Source: Actimicrobium sp. CCC2.4 (GTDB taxonomy: Bacteria; Pseudomonadota; Gammaproteobacteria; Burkholderiales; Burkholderiaceae_D). From it: a DNA stretch of 64,000 nt. The DNA is taken from positions 2,294,001 through 2,358,000 of the forward strand of contig NZ_CP133777.1 in NCBI RefSeq assembly GCF_034347385.1, written 5' to 3'. Below, in pieces: positions 10,904 to 18,218 of the stretch. Position 1 is the first letter of the stretch. Every line of letters begins with the position of its first letter. The notes below the pieces were generated by a model, which saw only the letters and a program-made list of their open reading frames with translations, made no database searches and was not told the DNA's origin. The translations under genes were made by a program, and so were the position numbers.

Positions 10904-11512
10904 TCATGGGGGTGTGCAGGACGTGTTTTTATAGCGCGCCTGTTGTGCCACGAAACCATCGAAGGCCAGCAGCAGGCATTGCAGGCCGGCGGCCGGTTCA
11001 CCGAGTTGCAGCAGCGCGTGGCAGGTGGCTTCCAGTGTGGACAGCTGGTCAGCGCGATGCGCTTTGCGGATGTGATACTGCGATGCGGGTACCTCGTGCA
11101 GGGCCAGGCGCGGCAATTGCCGCAGCTGCGGATTGAGGTGCAGCATTTTTCGGCTCTTGCGCCAGGTGCCATCCAGTACAATCACGCGCAAATGCGCCAG
11201 GTCGCAACCTGCCAGCGGCGGTGACGCTGGTGTGCCAGGCGTGTCCGGATACAGCAGTACCGTGTGGCGCTCGCTCTGTAGCGCTTGCCAGTGTGCGTCG
11301 GTGAAAGTTTCGCCGTGCACGAGTTGGCTGCCGGTCAGGCTCAGGTGCAGCAATCGTGCGCTGCCCTTGGCGTTGTCGGTTTCCAGCGGATGCTGCAAGA
11401 TGACGACCTCGGTCGCCACGGCCACCGGCGTGATCCATGCGCAGATGCAGCTCGTCTGCGGACGCAGGCAGCGCGCACACTGCGCGCGCCGCGAATGAAG
11501 TACCGATTCCAT
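10904..11512 (-). CDS. tapT: tRNA-uridine aminocarboxypropyltransferase (DTW domain)
   Basis: A 202-residue DTW-domain protein, the family (E. coli TapT/YfiP) that transfers the 3-amino-3-carboxypropyl group of S-adenosylmethionine to a uridine in the tRNA variable loop. The diagnostic DGTW (in VIVLDGTWRKSRKM) is present, as is an N-terminal cysteine cluster (CARCLRPQTSCIC) that probably binds zinc, and the conserved LHLNPQLRQLPRL. The start is ATG at 11512, which gives the family's normal N-terminus; the frame stays open upstream only because it runs antisense through the next gene. It is divergent from the unknown gene at 11543, with 30 bases between starts. Confidence 0.88.
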   Translation of the reverse strand: MESVLHSRRAQCARCLRPQTSCICAWITPVAVATEVVILQHPLETDNAKGSARLLHLSLTGSQLVHGETFTDAHWQALQSERHTVLLYPDTPGTPASPPLAGCDLAHLRVIVLDGTWRKSRKMLHLNPQLRQLPRLALHEVPASQYHIRKAHRADQLSTLEATCHALLQLGEPAAGLQCLLLAFDGFVAQQARYKNTSCTPP

Positions 11513-11542
11513 TAATGTGCAGACCTTACCCTGAAGAACACC

Positions 11543-12733
11543 ATGCCAAAAAATAAAAAGCCCGCTCCCCGCAAATCCGCCGAATCGCCGGAGCAAAAAG
11601 ACGAAGCGATGACGCGGCAATTGTGCGCGCTGTCGGCCTACCTGGCGGGCAGCCCGGCGAAGAATGCCACGACGGTCCAGAACGAGGCGGACTTTTACAA
11701 AATCATCAAGAAATGCCTGCATCAAAAGAAAGACGACATCCTCTACGAAGCACTGGAGTGGACTCGCCATGACGCGATGCGCGCGCATGTGCTGCTCAAG
11801 GAAACCATGGAAGAAGTCGCCGAAGTCGTCGTCATCGGCCGCGAGGGTGCTGCCGCCACCGAGATCAATGCTTTCGTCATTCCGCTGTTTTTGCACACCA
11901 CCGGTGGCCTGAAAGGCGCGCAGTGTTTTCAGGATCAGGACGCGTACGAACTGTTGACCCGCAGCCTGCAGGAAGCCGGGCTGGAAAGTCCGGATGCCAC
12001 CGTCGTACTGGTCAATCACGCGTATCAGCTCGATGAAATCGACAGCATCACGTTCAGCCATCTGCATGAGATGGTGCGCGACGCGCATGCCGCGATGCAC
12101 GATATGCGCGCGGCCACTGCAACGGCGATTTCACGCAGCTTTGCCGAGCCGGTCGATGAGCCGTTCGCTGAAGATGACCTGGCTGTCGAGCTGCGCTTCC
12201 TGCTCGGTTTTTCCATGAAATCGGTGGACGACAAGTTCTATCAGGCACCCGCCGACGAGCTGGCCGCCGATGCGTGGTACGCCGCCCGCGAGAGCCGTTT
12301 CCAGCAATGGACCGAACAGGTTACGCCGCTGGTGCGACGCTGCTTCGGTCCGGCCGATCGGGACATCGAGGTGCACTTCCTGTATCAAGACCTGTTCCAC
12401 GGTGGCAAAGAGCGCGGTATTGCCGAGTACTTCATGTTGCAGATGATGTCGGATCTGAATCATGCGCTCAGCGAGCAGGGCCTGGAGGCGGTGTCAACGC
12501 GCGCCGTGGTGGGGCCGGCCGAGGTCGGCGATGAAAAAGTCCTGCGCGTGAATCTGTATGCGATCAGCGATGCGGCATTGGTAGCATCGTCAGAAAAGCC
12601 GCTGTTGCAGACGGCTGATCTCGGCAGCGAACTGGCTGATATGCGTGATGCGCTAGGCATGATCGGCATCGTGACGATCTCGGTCGCGCAGGGTTTTGAC
12701 GAGGAAGGTGCGCCGGTGGGCATCGCCGCTTGA
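11543..12733 (+). CDS. Conserved protein of unknown function, possibly DUF2863
   Basis: A 396-residue soluble protein with no signal peptide or membrane segment. It begins with a lysine/proline-rich tail (MPKNKKPAPRKS), followed by a mixed alpha/beta sequence; recognisable blocks include EINAFVIPLFLHT, VVLVNHAYQLDEID and HFLYQDLFHGGKERG. It looks like the betaproteobacterial family annotated DUF2863, but that is from memory and not certain. No catalytic motif is obvious. The gene is divergent from tapT with a 30-base gap that must hold both promoters or their leaders. It is followed by a 149-base intergenic space carrying two inverted repeats. Confidence 0.75.
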   Translation: MPKNKKPAPRKSAESPEQKDEAMTRQLCALSAYLAGSPAKNATTVQNEADFYKIIKKCLHQKKDDILYEALEWTRHDAMRAHVLLKETMEEVAEVVVIGREGAAATEINAFVIPLFLHTTGGLKGAQCFQDQDAYELLTRSLQEAGLESPDATVVLVNHAYQLDEIDSITFSHLHEMVRDAHAAMHDMRAATATAISRSFAEPVDEPFAEDDLAVELRFLLGFSMKSVDDKFYQAPADELAADAWYAARESRFQQWTEQVTPLVRRCFGPADRDIEVHFLYQDLFHGGKERGIAEYFMLQMMSDLNHALSEQGLEAVSTRAVVGPAEVGDEKVLRVNLYAISDAALVASSEKPLLQTADLGSELADMRDALGMIGIVTISVAQGFDEEGAPVGIAA

Positions 12734-12751
12734 CGATCCAGCCCGCAGGAT

Positions 12752-12772
12752 GGGCACAGAGTTATTGTGCCC
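12752..12772. repeat. REP-like inverted repeat copy 2
   Basis: Perfect 7-base stem GGGCACA (12752-12758) / TGTGCCC (12766-12772) with a 7-base loop, 19 bases after the stop at 12733. It could end transcription of the upstream gene, but no T run follows. It shares the TGGGCAC core with the elements at 1674 and 12826. Confidence 0.5.
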
Positions 12773-12825
12773 GCCCGAGCGTGCTGCAAGCCGCTGGAAT
12801 TGGCAACGGTTTGTGACGCGCGCGC

Positions 12826-12850
12826 GTGGGTACGATGAGGCCGTGCCCAA
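12826..12850. repeat. REP-like inverted repeat copy 3
   Basis: TGGGTACG (12827-12834) and CGTGCCCA (12842-12849) form an 8-base imperfect stem with one T-G mismatch that would pair as a wobble in RNA. It lies in the same convergent intergenic gap as copy 2. Confidence 0.45.
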
Positions 12851-12882
12851 CCTTGTACGCTACGGATCGGTTTTTGCTGAGC

Positions 12883-13344
12883 CTACTTGCCGATGCGGTC
12901 GCCGAACAAGGTCAGCAGCACCCCGCCTAGCACCACAATCACACCGATCAGACGCACTGGCGATACCGGTCGCAAGTCCGAGCCGAACAAACCGAAATGA
13001 TCGACCGTGATCGACATCAGCAATTGCCCGGCGATGATCAGCACCAGCATGCTGGTCAGGCCAATGCGGGGAGCGAGGAAGGCGGTCGTGAACAAAAAAC
13101 CTGCACCCAGCACGCCACCGGCAAAAACCCACGGTGGCTGGCCGGGCAGGGCGGCGAGGCTATTGCCGATGCCACCCCGGGACACTGCCGCAAAGGTCAG
13201 TATCAGCGTACCGATGCAAAACGAAATCAGTGCCGCCATCACCGTATTGCCGCCGATGTTGAGCGCCAGCCGGCCATTGATCGCTGCCTGCATCGAGATC
13301 GCTGCACCGGCGAAAAATGCCAGCCCATAGAGCAAGCTGTTCAT
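12883..13344 (-). CDS. Small DMT-superfamily transporter (YdcZ/DUF606 type)
   Basis: A 153-residue integral membrane protein with five predicted helices, matching the DUF606/YdcZ branch of the drug/metabolite transporter superfamily. Typical features are the N-terminal FFAGAAISMQAAINGRL segment, a glycine-rich middle helix (FAGGVLGAGFLFTTAF) and a short final helix ending near LLTLFGDRIGK. The start is the ATG at 13344, which yields the family N-terminus MNSLLYG; the in-frame extension upstream is arginine-rich and overlaps the HAD gene. The start lies four bases from the stop of that gene, so the genes are probably cotranscribed. Substrate unknown. Confidence 0.88.
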   Translation of the reverse strand: MNSLLYGLAFFAGAAISMQAAINGRLALNIGGNTVMAALISFCIGTLILTFAAVSRGGIGNSLAALPGQPPWVFAGGVLGAGFLFTTAFLAPRIGLTSMLVLIIAGQLLMSITVDHFGLFGSDLRPVSPVRLIGVIVVLGGVLLTLFGDRIGK

Positions 13345-13348
13345 GGTC

Positions 13349-13828
13349 TTACAGCGCCGCCAGCATGGCGCGTACCGCTTCCTGCGCAGCCGGGTCACTC
13401 AAGCCCAGATCCGGCTTGGTCTCGACGAGTTTGTTGCGATGTGCGACCGGCCAGCCGAAGGCATCGTCATCGATGGCGAACCAGTTGGCGGGCTTGCGCC
13501 GCTCGACATCGCCAAGTACCTGCAAGCCGCGCGACATGGTGTCGAACGCGGTTTGCGACAGACCCGGATGATGGAACGTCGACCCGATCACGCGTTCCTG
13601 CAAGGCCGGCGACAAGTCGTATTTGGCGGTGTCGAAACTGACAGCGCGCACCCAGCTCGTCGACAGCACAATTTTCAGGTCCGGATACGGCGCCAGCAGG
13701 TCGTCGAGTATGGGCATCCACTCAAAAAAACTCCGTTCTGCCTTCGCGAGGTAAAGGCCGCGCTTGCGGTTGCGCATGACCATGCTGTCGTGCAGCACGC
13801 CGTTAAAATCAAGATAAAGAAGTTTCAT
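13349..13828 (-). CDS. HAD-like protein of the RNA-repair-associated (SAK) type
   Basis: A 159-residue single-domain haloacid-dehalogenase-like protein. The N-terminal strand carries LYLDFNGVLHD, in which the first Asp is the expected nucleophile and Asn replaces the more usual second Asp spacing. Later motifs are VLSTSW (motif II Ser/Thr) and WFAIDDDAFGW (motif IV acidic cluster). It resembles the 'HAD domain in Swiss-Army-Knife RNA repair proteins' family, so a phosphatase acting on nucleotide or RNA ends is conceivable, but the substrate is inferred only. It overlaps the upstream ChaC-like gene as ATGA and is followed by the YdcZ-type transporter. Confidence 0.75.
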   Translation of the reverse strand: MKLLYLDFNGVLHDSMVMRNRKRGLYLAKAERSFFEWMPILDDLLAPYPDLKIVLSTSWVRAVSFDTAKYDLSPALQERVIGSTFHHPGLSQTAFDTMSRGLQVLGDVERRKPANWFAIDDDAFGWPVAHRNKLVETKPDLGLSDPAAQEAVRAMLAAL

Positions 13829-14421
13829 CGGGAATCGGTTATGTCGGTTGTTTCAGTTGAGGAATCAGGGGGCAGGCAAGCCACAAGGGCTTGTACATGC
13901 AGGTCAGTTGTGCCGAGTGCGGCTAGCGCATCAGCCAGTTCGGTCAGGTAATCCCGGTTACGACCACTTGGTCCGGTGGCTGCCGCAATCTGGCGGGCGA
14001 TCTCGCGATCGGTTGCCGGACCGAGGTAAGCCGCATTATCCGGATCGGCAATATACACCAGCCCTTGCGCCTGGCTGCCGTCGTCGAACGCCAGCGTCGT
14101 ACTGAAACGCAGATAGCCGTTTTTTTCGCGATGATCGAGGTAATTAAAAACATCCGGGCGGATCAGGTAAGCCATGCCGGCACAGGTGGCATCGGATTGC
14201 GGTGTCAATGTCACCACACGCCCCGGAAAACCAGGTGTGCCGCGATGATCGTGCGAACCTTGCCAAAAGCGTCGTACATGGCCGCGTATGGTGGCCGGTT
14301 TGCGTTCAAGGTAAGGAAAATCGGCCTTGAAGATCAGCGAGCCGTAGCCAAACAACCAGACTTGCTCGTGCTCACCAAAGCGGTGTCGTTGCTGATTGAT
14401 GGCCGTCGTGTCGATGTCCAT
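13825..14421 (-). CDS. ChaC-like gamma-glutamylcyclotransferase
   Basis: Predicted glutathione-specific gamma-glutamylcyclotransferase of 198 residues, which would release 5-oxoproline and Cys-Gly from glutathione. The diagnostic VWLFGYGSLIF substrate-binding loop is close to the N-terminus, followed by GSHDHRGTPGFPGRVVTL and the catalytic-glutamate region DHREKNGYLR, and a C-terminal segment GPSGRNRDYL typical of ChaC proteins. The start is set at ATG 14421, 15 bases past the stop of the PhnA-like gene; an upstream in-frame start would overlap that gene. The stop overlaps the HAD gene start (ATGA), implying coupled translation. Confidence 0.88.
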   Translation of the reverse strand: MDIDTTAINQQRHRFGEHEQVWLFGYGSLIFKADFPYLERKPATIRGHVRRFWQGSHDHRGTPGFPGRVVTLTPQSDATCAGMAYLIRPDVFNYLDHREKNGYLRFSTTLAFDDGSQAQGLVYIADPDNAAYLGPATDREIARQIAAATGPSGRNRDYLTELADALAALGTTDLHVQALVACLPPDSSTETTDITDSR

Positions 14422-14435
14422 GGCGAGCGTGACAG

Positions 14436-14648
14436 TCAGACTTTTTTCAGAAAACAGGTTTTCAGGACCAGTCCTTTGACCTTGTCGACGTTGCATTCGA
14501 CTTCTTCCGGATCATCGGTCAGCCGGATGTTTTTCGCCACCGTGCCGCGTTTGAGCGTGACCGAGGTGCCCTTGACCTTCAAGTCCTTGATGAGACTGAC
14601 TGAATCACCGTCCGCCAGCAGGTTGCCATTGCTATCTTTAACGTCCAC
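14436..14648 (-). CDS. Short PhnA/YjdM-like protein without the zinc ribbon
   Basis: A 70-residue protein matching only the C-terminal beta domain of PhnA/YjdM: DSNGNLLADGDSVSLIKDLK followed by the VKGTSVTLKRG and NIRLTDD blocks. The N-terminal zinc ribbon of full-length PhnA is absent. I choose the GTG at 14648 because AAGGA lies seven bases upstream; the preceding in-frame codons lack a ribosome binding site and family similarity. The historical name links PhnA to phosphonate use, but no phn genes are nearby and its function is unknown. It leads the ChaC-HAD-YdcZ run on the minus strand. Confidence 0.78.
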   Translation of the reverse strand: MDVKDSNGNLLADGDSVSLIKDLKVKGTSVTLKRGTVAKNIRLTDDPEEVECNVDKVKGLVLKTCFLKKV

Positions 14649-14804
14649 AAAAATATCCTTGTCTTGGTGAAGCGTCGCATTATAAGCGACGCCACTGCCG
14701 TCTCCGGCGGGTTCCCCGATGGTCGAATCCGCGCAGATGCGAGTGGTTTGCATTCGCAGGCAATCTTTGCTACGCTAGGCTTCCTATCATTAACGGCGGG
14801 CTCC

Positions 14805-15821
14805 ATGAATTCAATTGGCACAGCAGTAGCATCCTTGTTCCTCCTGGCGGCGATTCCCGCCACCGCGCAGGAAAATATCGTCAACGTGTATTCGGCGCGG
14901 CACTACCAGACCGACGAAGCGTTGTACGCGAATTTCACGAAGCAAACCGGTATCAAGATCAACCGTATCGAAGCCGGCGAAAACGAATTGCTGGAGCGGA
15001 TCAAGAACGAAGGCATTAACAGTCCGGCCGACGTTTTCATTACCGTCGATGCGGCGCGTCTGGCGAAAGCCGATGATCTCGGCCTGTTCGCTCCAACCGG
15101 TTCGACGCTGCTGGCAGAGCGCATTCCGGCCAACCTGCGCACCGAAGACTGGTATGCGTTTTCTACCCGCGCTCGCGTCATCGTCTATAACAAGGCCGCC
15201 ATGAATCCGGCTGACTTCCCGACGTACGCACATCTGGCTAATCCGAAGCTGAAGGGCAAGGTGTGCGTGCGTTCCGGTTCGCATCCTTACAACTTGTCCC
15301 TGGGCGCCTCATTCCTGGCCCATCAGGGCGAAGAAAAAACCAGCGCCTGGGCCAAGGGCATGGTGAATAATTTTGCCCGTTCACCCAAAGGCGGTGATAC
15401 CGACCAGATCAAAGCGGTTGCTGCCGGCGAATGCGGCGTGGCACTGGCCAATTCGTATTACGTTGCACGTCTGATGCGCTCGGACAAGCCGGAAGACCGC
15501 AAGGTCATGGCGTCAGTTGGCATAGTCTGGCCGAATCAGGCGACGACTGGCACGCATGTCAATATTTCCGGTGGCGGCATGCTGAAAAACGCGCCGCACA
15601 AGGAAGCTGCGGTGAAGTTCCTCGAATACCTCTCCTCGGATCAGGCACAAGTCTATTTTGCTGATGGCAACAATGAATGGCCGGTCGTCACCAGTGTCAA
15701 GGTGAGCAATCCTGCCCTTGAGCAGATGGGCAAGTTCAAACCGGAGACGCTCAATGTCGGGGTGCTGGCGAAGAACCAGAATGAAGTACAGAAGATTTAC
15801 GATCGGGCCGGCTGGCAGTAA
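14805..15821 (+). CDS. fbpA: Periplasmic ferric-iron-binding protein (FbpA/AfuA type)
   Basis: Solute-binding component of a ferric-iron ABC importer, 338 residues. A signal peptide spans about residues 1-21 (hydrophobic core IGTAVASLFLLAAIPATA with cleavage before QEN). The mature protein starts IVNVYSARHYQTDEAL, typical of FbpA, and contains the C-terminal-half tyrosine pair in NSYYVARL that coordinates iron in the family. The ATG at 14805 is chosen because it starts the signal peptide. The permease and ATPase genes are 0.7 and 2.4 kb downstream in a different orientation, separated by a DUF1232 gene, so fbpA has its own promoter and its own terminator at 15897. Confidence 0.93.
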   Translation: MNSIGTAVASLFLLAAIPATAQENIVNVYSARHYQTDEALYANFTKQTGIKINRIEAGENELLERIKNEGINSPADVFITVDAARLAKADDLGLFAPTGSTLLAERIPANLRTEDWYAFSTRARVIVYNKAAMNPADFPTYAHLANPKLKGKVCVRSGSHPYNLSLGASFLAHQGEEKTSAWAKGMVNNFARSPKGGDTDQIKAVAAGECGVALANSYYVARLMRSDKPEDRKVMASVGIVWPNQATTGTHVNISGGGMLKNAPHKEAAVKFLEYLSSDQAQVYFADGNNEWPVVTSVKVSNPALEQMGKFKPETLNVGVLAKNQNEVQKIYDRAGWQ

Positions 15822-15896
15822 AGCCGGCTAGCTCGAATTAGCAGGACTCCGGTCAAGCCTCGTCGAGGATTTACGAAGAGCGATGCGGATGTCCTT

Positions 15897-15931
15897 ATGC
15901 CCCGAAGTCACAACGACTTGCGGGGCATTTT
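15897..15931 (+). terminator. Rho-independent terminator after fbpA
   Basis: ATGCCCC (15897-15903) pairs with GGGGCAT (15922-15928) and AAGTC (15905-15909) with GACTT (15915-15919), around an ACAAC loop, followed by TTTT. It lies 76 bases past the fbpA stop. Confidence 0.75.
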
Positions 15932-15960
15932 GGTGTCCGGCACGGTCACTTGCGCCGGGT

Positions 15961-16350
15961 TCAGTGTCGAAAGACATACCACCAGCACCAATACAGGCCA
16001 GCCAGCCAAATGGCGACGATGACGACCGCGCCCGCACGACTGGTCGGCTTCGCATTTTCGCGCGCCATCCACGCTTCTGCCAGCCGGCGACAATCGCAAA
16101 CAACCTGCCCGGGCAGCAACTTGACCGCCAGCCATATCAGCGCTGGCAGAAGGATTGCGTCATCGACATAGCCGAGGATCGGGATAAAGTCCGGAATCAG
16201 GTCTATCGGACTCAGCGCGTACGCTACCGTCAGGAGGCAGATCGCTTTGACCAGCAAGGGCGTGTCCGGATGCCGTCGGGCAAACCAGAGCATCACGGCA
16301 TCCTGCTTGATGCGTCGGGCCCAGACCTTGATGGATTCGATGACGGACAC
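15961..16350 (-). CDS. DUF1232 (YkvA-like) membrane protein
   Basis: A protein of about 129 residues whose core is the DUF1232 signature AYALSPIDLIPDFIPILGY followed by DDAILLPALIWLAVKLLP. Two hydrophobic segments flank this core and a third near the C-terminus (VVIVAIWLAGLYWCWW) suggests an inner-membrane location. The start is uncertain: GTG at 16350 gives the family-like N-terminus ...IKVWARRIKQD, while a TTG at 16455 would add 35 atypical residues. Neither has a strong ribosome binding site. It sits between fbpA and fbpB with no obvious link to iron uptake. Function unknown. Confidence 0.78.
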   Translation of the reverse strand: MSVIESIKVWARRIKQDAVMLWFARRHPDTPLLVKAICLLTVAYALSPIDLIPDFIPILGYVDDAILLPALIWLAVKLLPGQVVCDCRRLAEAWMARENAKPTSRAGAVVIVAIWLAGLYWCWWYVFRH

Positions 16351-16482
16351 GCGGTCGGCACTTTCTCTGTAGTCAAAGTTTTCCAGAACGTGGCCACCGC
16401 GGGTGGCGCGGTGGCGGCAGCGGTGTTTGTCCTTGTACCGGCAAGCACCGGTCAATGGAGAGTGTGCTCCGCCGGAGGGTTT

Positions 16483-18150
16483 TTATCCGCCTTTTTTACT
16501 CCGCGTAATTTGCCACGACACTAGCACCAGCGGTAACACACCCACTGCAACGATCGCCAGCGAAGCCGTCGAGGCCTCGGCCAGCCGCTCGTCGGAGGCC
16601 AGTGTGAAGGCCTGCGTAGCCAGCGTATCGAAGTTGAACGGCCGCATCACCAGCGTAGCCGGCAGTTCCTTCATCACATCGACAAATACCAGCAAGCCAG
16701 CCGTGAGCAGCGAGCCGCGCAGCAGCGGCAGATGGATGTGCCACAGCGTACCGGTCTGGCCGTAGCCGAGCGAGCGGGCAGCATCGTCCATCGACGGCGT
16801 GATCTTGCTCAGGCTGGTTTCGACTGTTTGTAGCGACACCGTCAGGAAGCGCACCAGGTAGGCATAAATCAGCGCCGAAATCCCGCCGGTCAGCAGCAAG
16901 CCGGGATTTTGCCCGGTCCACGACAGGATGCTGGCGGCCATCCACGCATCCAGCCGGGTTACCGGAATGAGCACACCGACGGCAATCACCGAACCAGGAA
17001 ATGCATAGCCAAGACCGACCGTGCGGTTGAGCAGCACCGGCCAGGCCCGGCGCGACAGCCGTGCGCTGTAGGCCAGCAAGACGGCGATCAGCACCGCGAT
17101 CAGCGCCGTGACGGTGGCAAGGATGAAACTGTTGCGCGCCAGAACCAGGAAGCGCGCGCCAAACTGGGCGTCGCCACTGTTGAGCGCCATGCGCAGCAAC
17201 AAGCCCGCTGGTAACAGGAAACCGAGCGTGAGCGGCACCACGCAGAACAGCATTGCGCCAATTCCTTTCCAGCCCTGCAGACGCCTGCCCGCATGCGGTC
17301 GATTGCGGCCGGTCGTGTTATTGAAGCGCGCACGGCCGCGCGAAAATCGTTCGATAAACAGAATTAGCGCCACAAAACACAGCAAGCCGGTCGCCAGTTG
17401 CGCCGCGGCGATATGGTCGCCCAACGAAAACCACGCGCGGTAAATACCGGTCGTGAAGGTGGGTACGCCGAAGTACGATACGGCGCCGTAATCAGCCAGC
17501 GTTTCCATGAGCGCCAGCGAGGCTCCGGCGGCAATCGCCGGCCGGGCCAGTGGCAGCGAGATGCGGAAAAAGCTTTGCCAGGCTCCCAGTCCGAGCGAGC
17601 GGCCAACCTCGAGCATGCCGCTGGCGCGTTCGATGAAAGCGGCACGGGCCAGCAGATAGACATACGGATACAGCACGAAAATGAAGACGGCAATTGCACC
17701 ACCCAGGGTGCGCACATCGGGAAACCAGTATTGCCCCGGTTGCCAGCCCAGACCATCGCGCAGCCAGGTTTGTACTGGTCCGACAAATTGCAGGAAATCG
17801 GTATAGGTGTATGCCATCACGTAGGCCGGCACGGCCATCGGCAGAACCAGGGCCCACTCAAAAATGCGTCGCCCCGGAAAGGTATGCACGCTGACCAGCC
17901 AGGCCGTGGAGACGCCGACGAGCATCACGCCGATCGATACACCGACGCAGAGGATCAGCGTGTTGGCAATGTAAGTCGGCAGGACCGTCGAGGCAAGATG
18001 CTCCCAGGTATCCGAGCCGTCACCGGCGGCGAACAGGTTGGCCACGACGCTAAGGATGGGTAATGCCACCAGTGCCGCGATGATGACCGCCAGCACGACT
18101 AATAGTGACCACTGCCGACGGGGTGCGACAGGCGCAATAGTTGACGTCAT
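16483..18150 (-). CDS. fbpB: Ferric-iron ABC transporter permease (FbpB type)
   Basis: Inner-membrane permease of 555 residues formed by two fused binding-protein-dependent transport modules, as in FbpB/AfuB. Each half has about six helices; the first contains the EAA loop around RSLGLGAWQSFFRISLPLA and the second around ARSLGYGQTGTLWHIHLPLL. The start is ATG at 18150; a TTG three codons upstream is less likely. It is divergent from fbpC with 68 bases between start codons. The order is unusual for the family, where fbpA-fbpB-fbpC normally run in one direction. Confidence 0.93.
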   Translation of the reverse strand: MTSTIAPVAPRRQWSLLVVLAVIIAALVALPILSVVANLFAAGDGSDTWEHLASTVLPTYIANTLILCVGVSIGVMLVGVSTAWLVSVHTFPGRRIFEWALVLPMAVPAYVMAYTYTDFLQFVGPVQTWLRDGLGWQPGQYWFPDVRTLGGAIAVFIFVLYPYVYLLARAAFIERASGMLEVGRSLGLGAWQSFFRISLPLARPAIAAGASLALMETLADYGAVSYFGVPTFTTGIYRAWFSLGDHIAAAQLATGLLCFVALILFIERFSRGRARFNNTTGRNRPHAGRRLQGWKGIGAMLFCVVPLTLGFLLPAGLLLRMALNSGDAQFGARFLVLARNSFILATVTALIAVLIAVLLAYSARLSRRAWPVLLNRTVGLGYAFPGSVIAVGVLIPVTRLDAWMAASILSWTGQNPGLLLTGGISALIYAYLVRFLTVSLQTVETSLSKITPSMDDAARSLGYGQTGTLWHIHLPLLRGSLLTAGLLVFVDVMKELPATLVMRPFNFDTLATQAFTLASDERLAEASTASLAIVAVGVLPLVLVSWQITRSKKGG

Positions 18151-18182
18151 GGTCTGCAAAATAAGCCTGTATTAAAAGACGA

Positions 18183-18190
18183 ATTATAAT
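18183..18190. promoter_or_regulatory. Possible divergent -10 elements for fbpB and fbpC
   Basis: The palindromic ATTATAAT contains TATAAT on the plus strand (18185-18190) and TATAAT on the minus strand (18183-18188), inside the 68-base gap between the divergent starts. No convincing -35 or Fur box was recognised by eye. Confidence 0.35.
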
Positions 18191-18218
18191 TGACGCTCTC
18201 TATTACCCGGGCGGCACG

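Noticed and set aside
10904-12100. Extended N-terminus of the tapT frame
   Set aside because: The extra 196 codons run antisense through the unknown gene at 11543. The real start at 11512 gives the family N-terminus.
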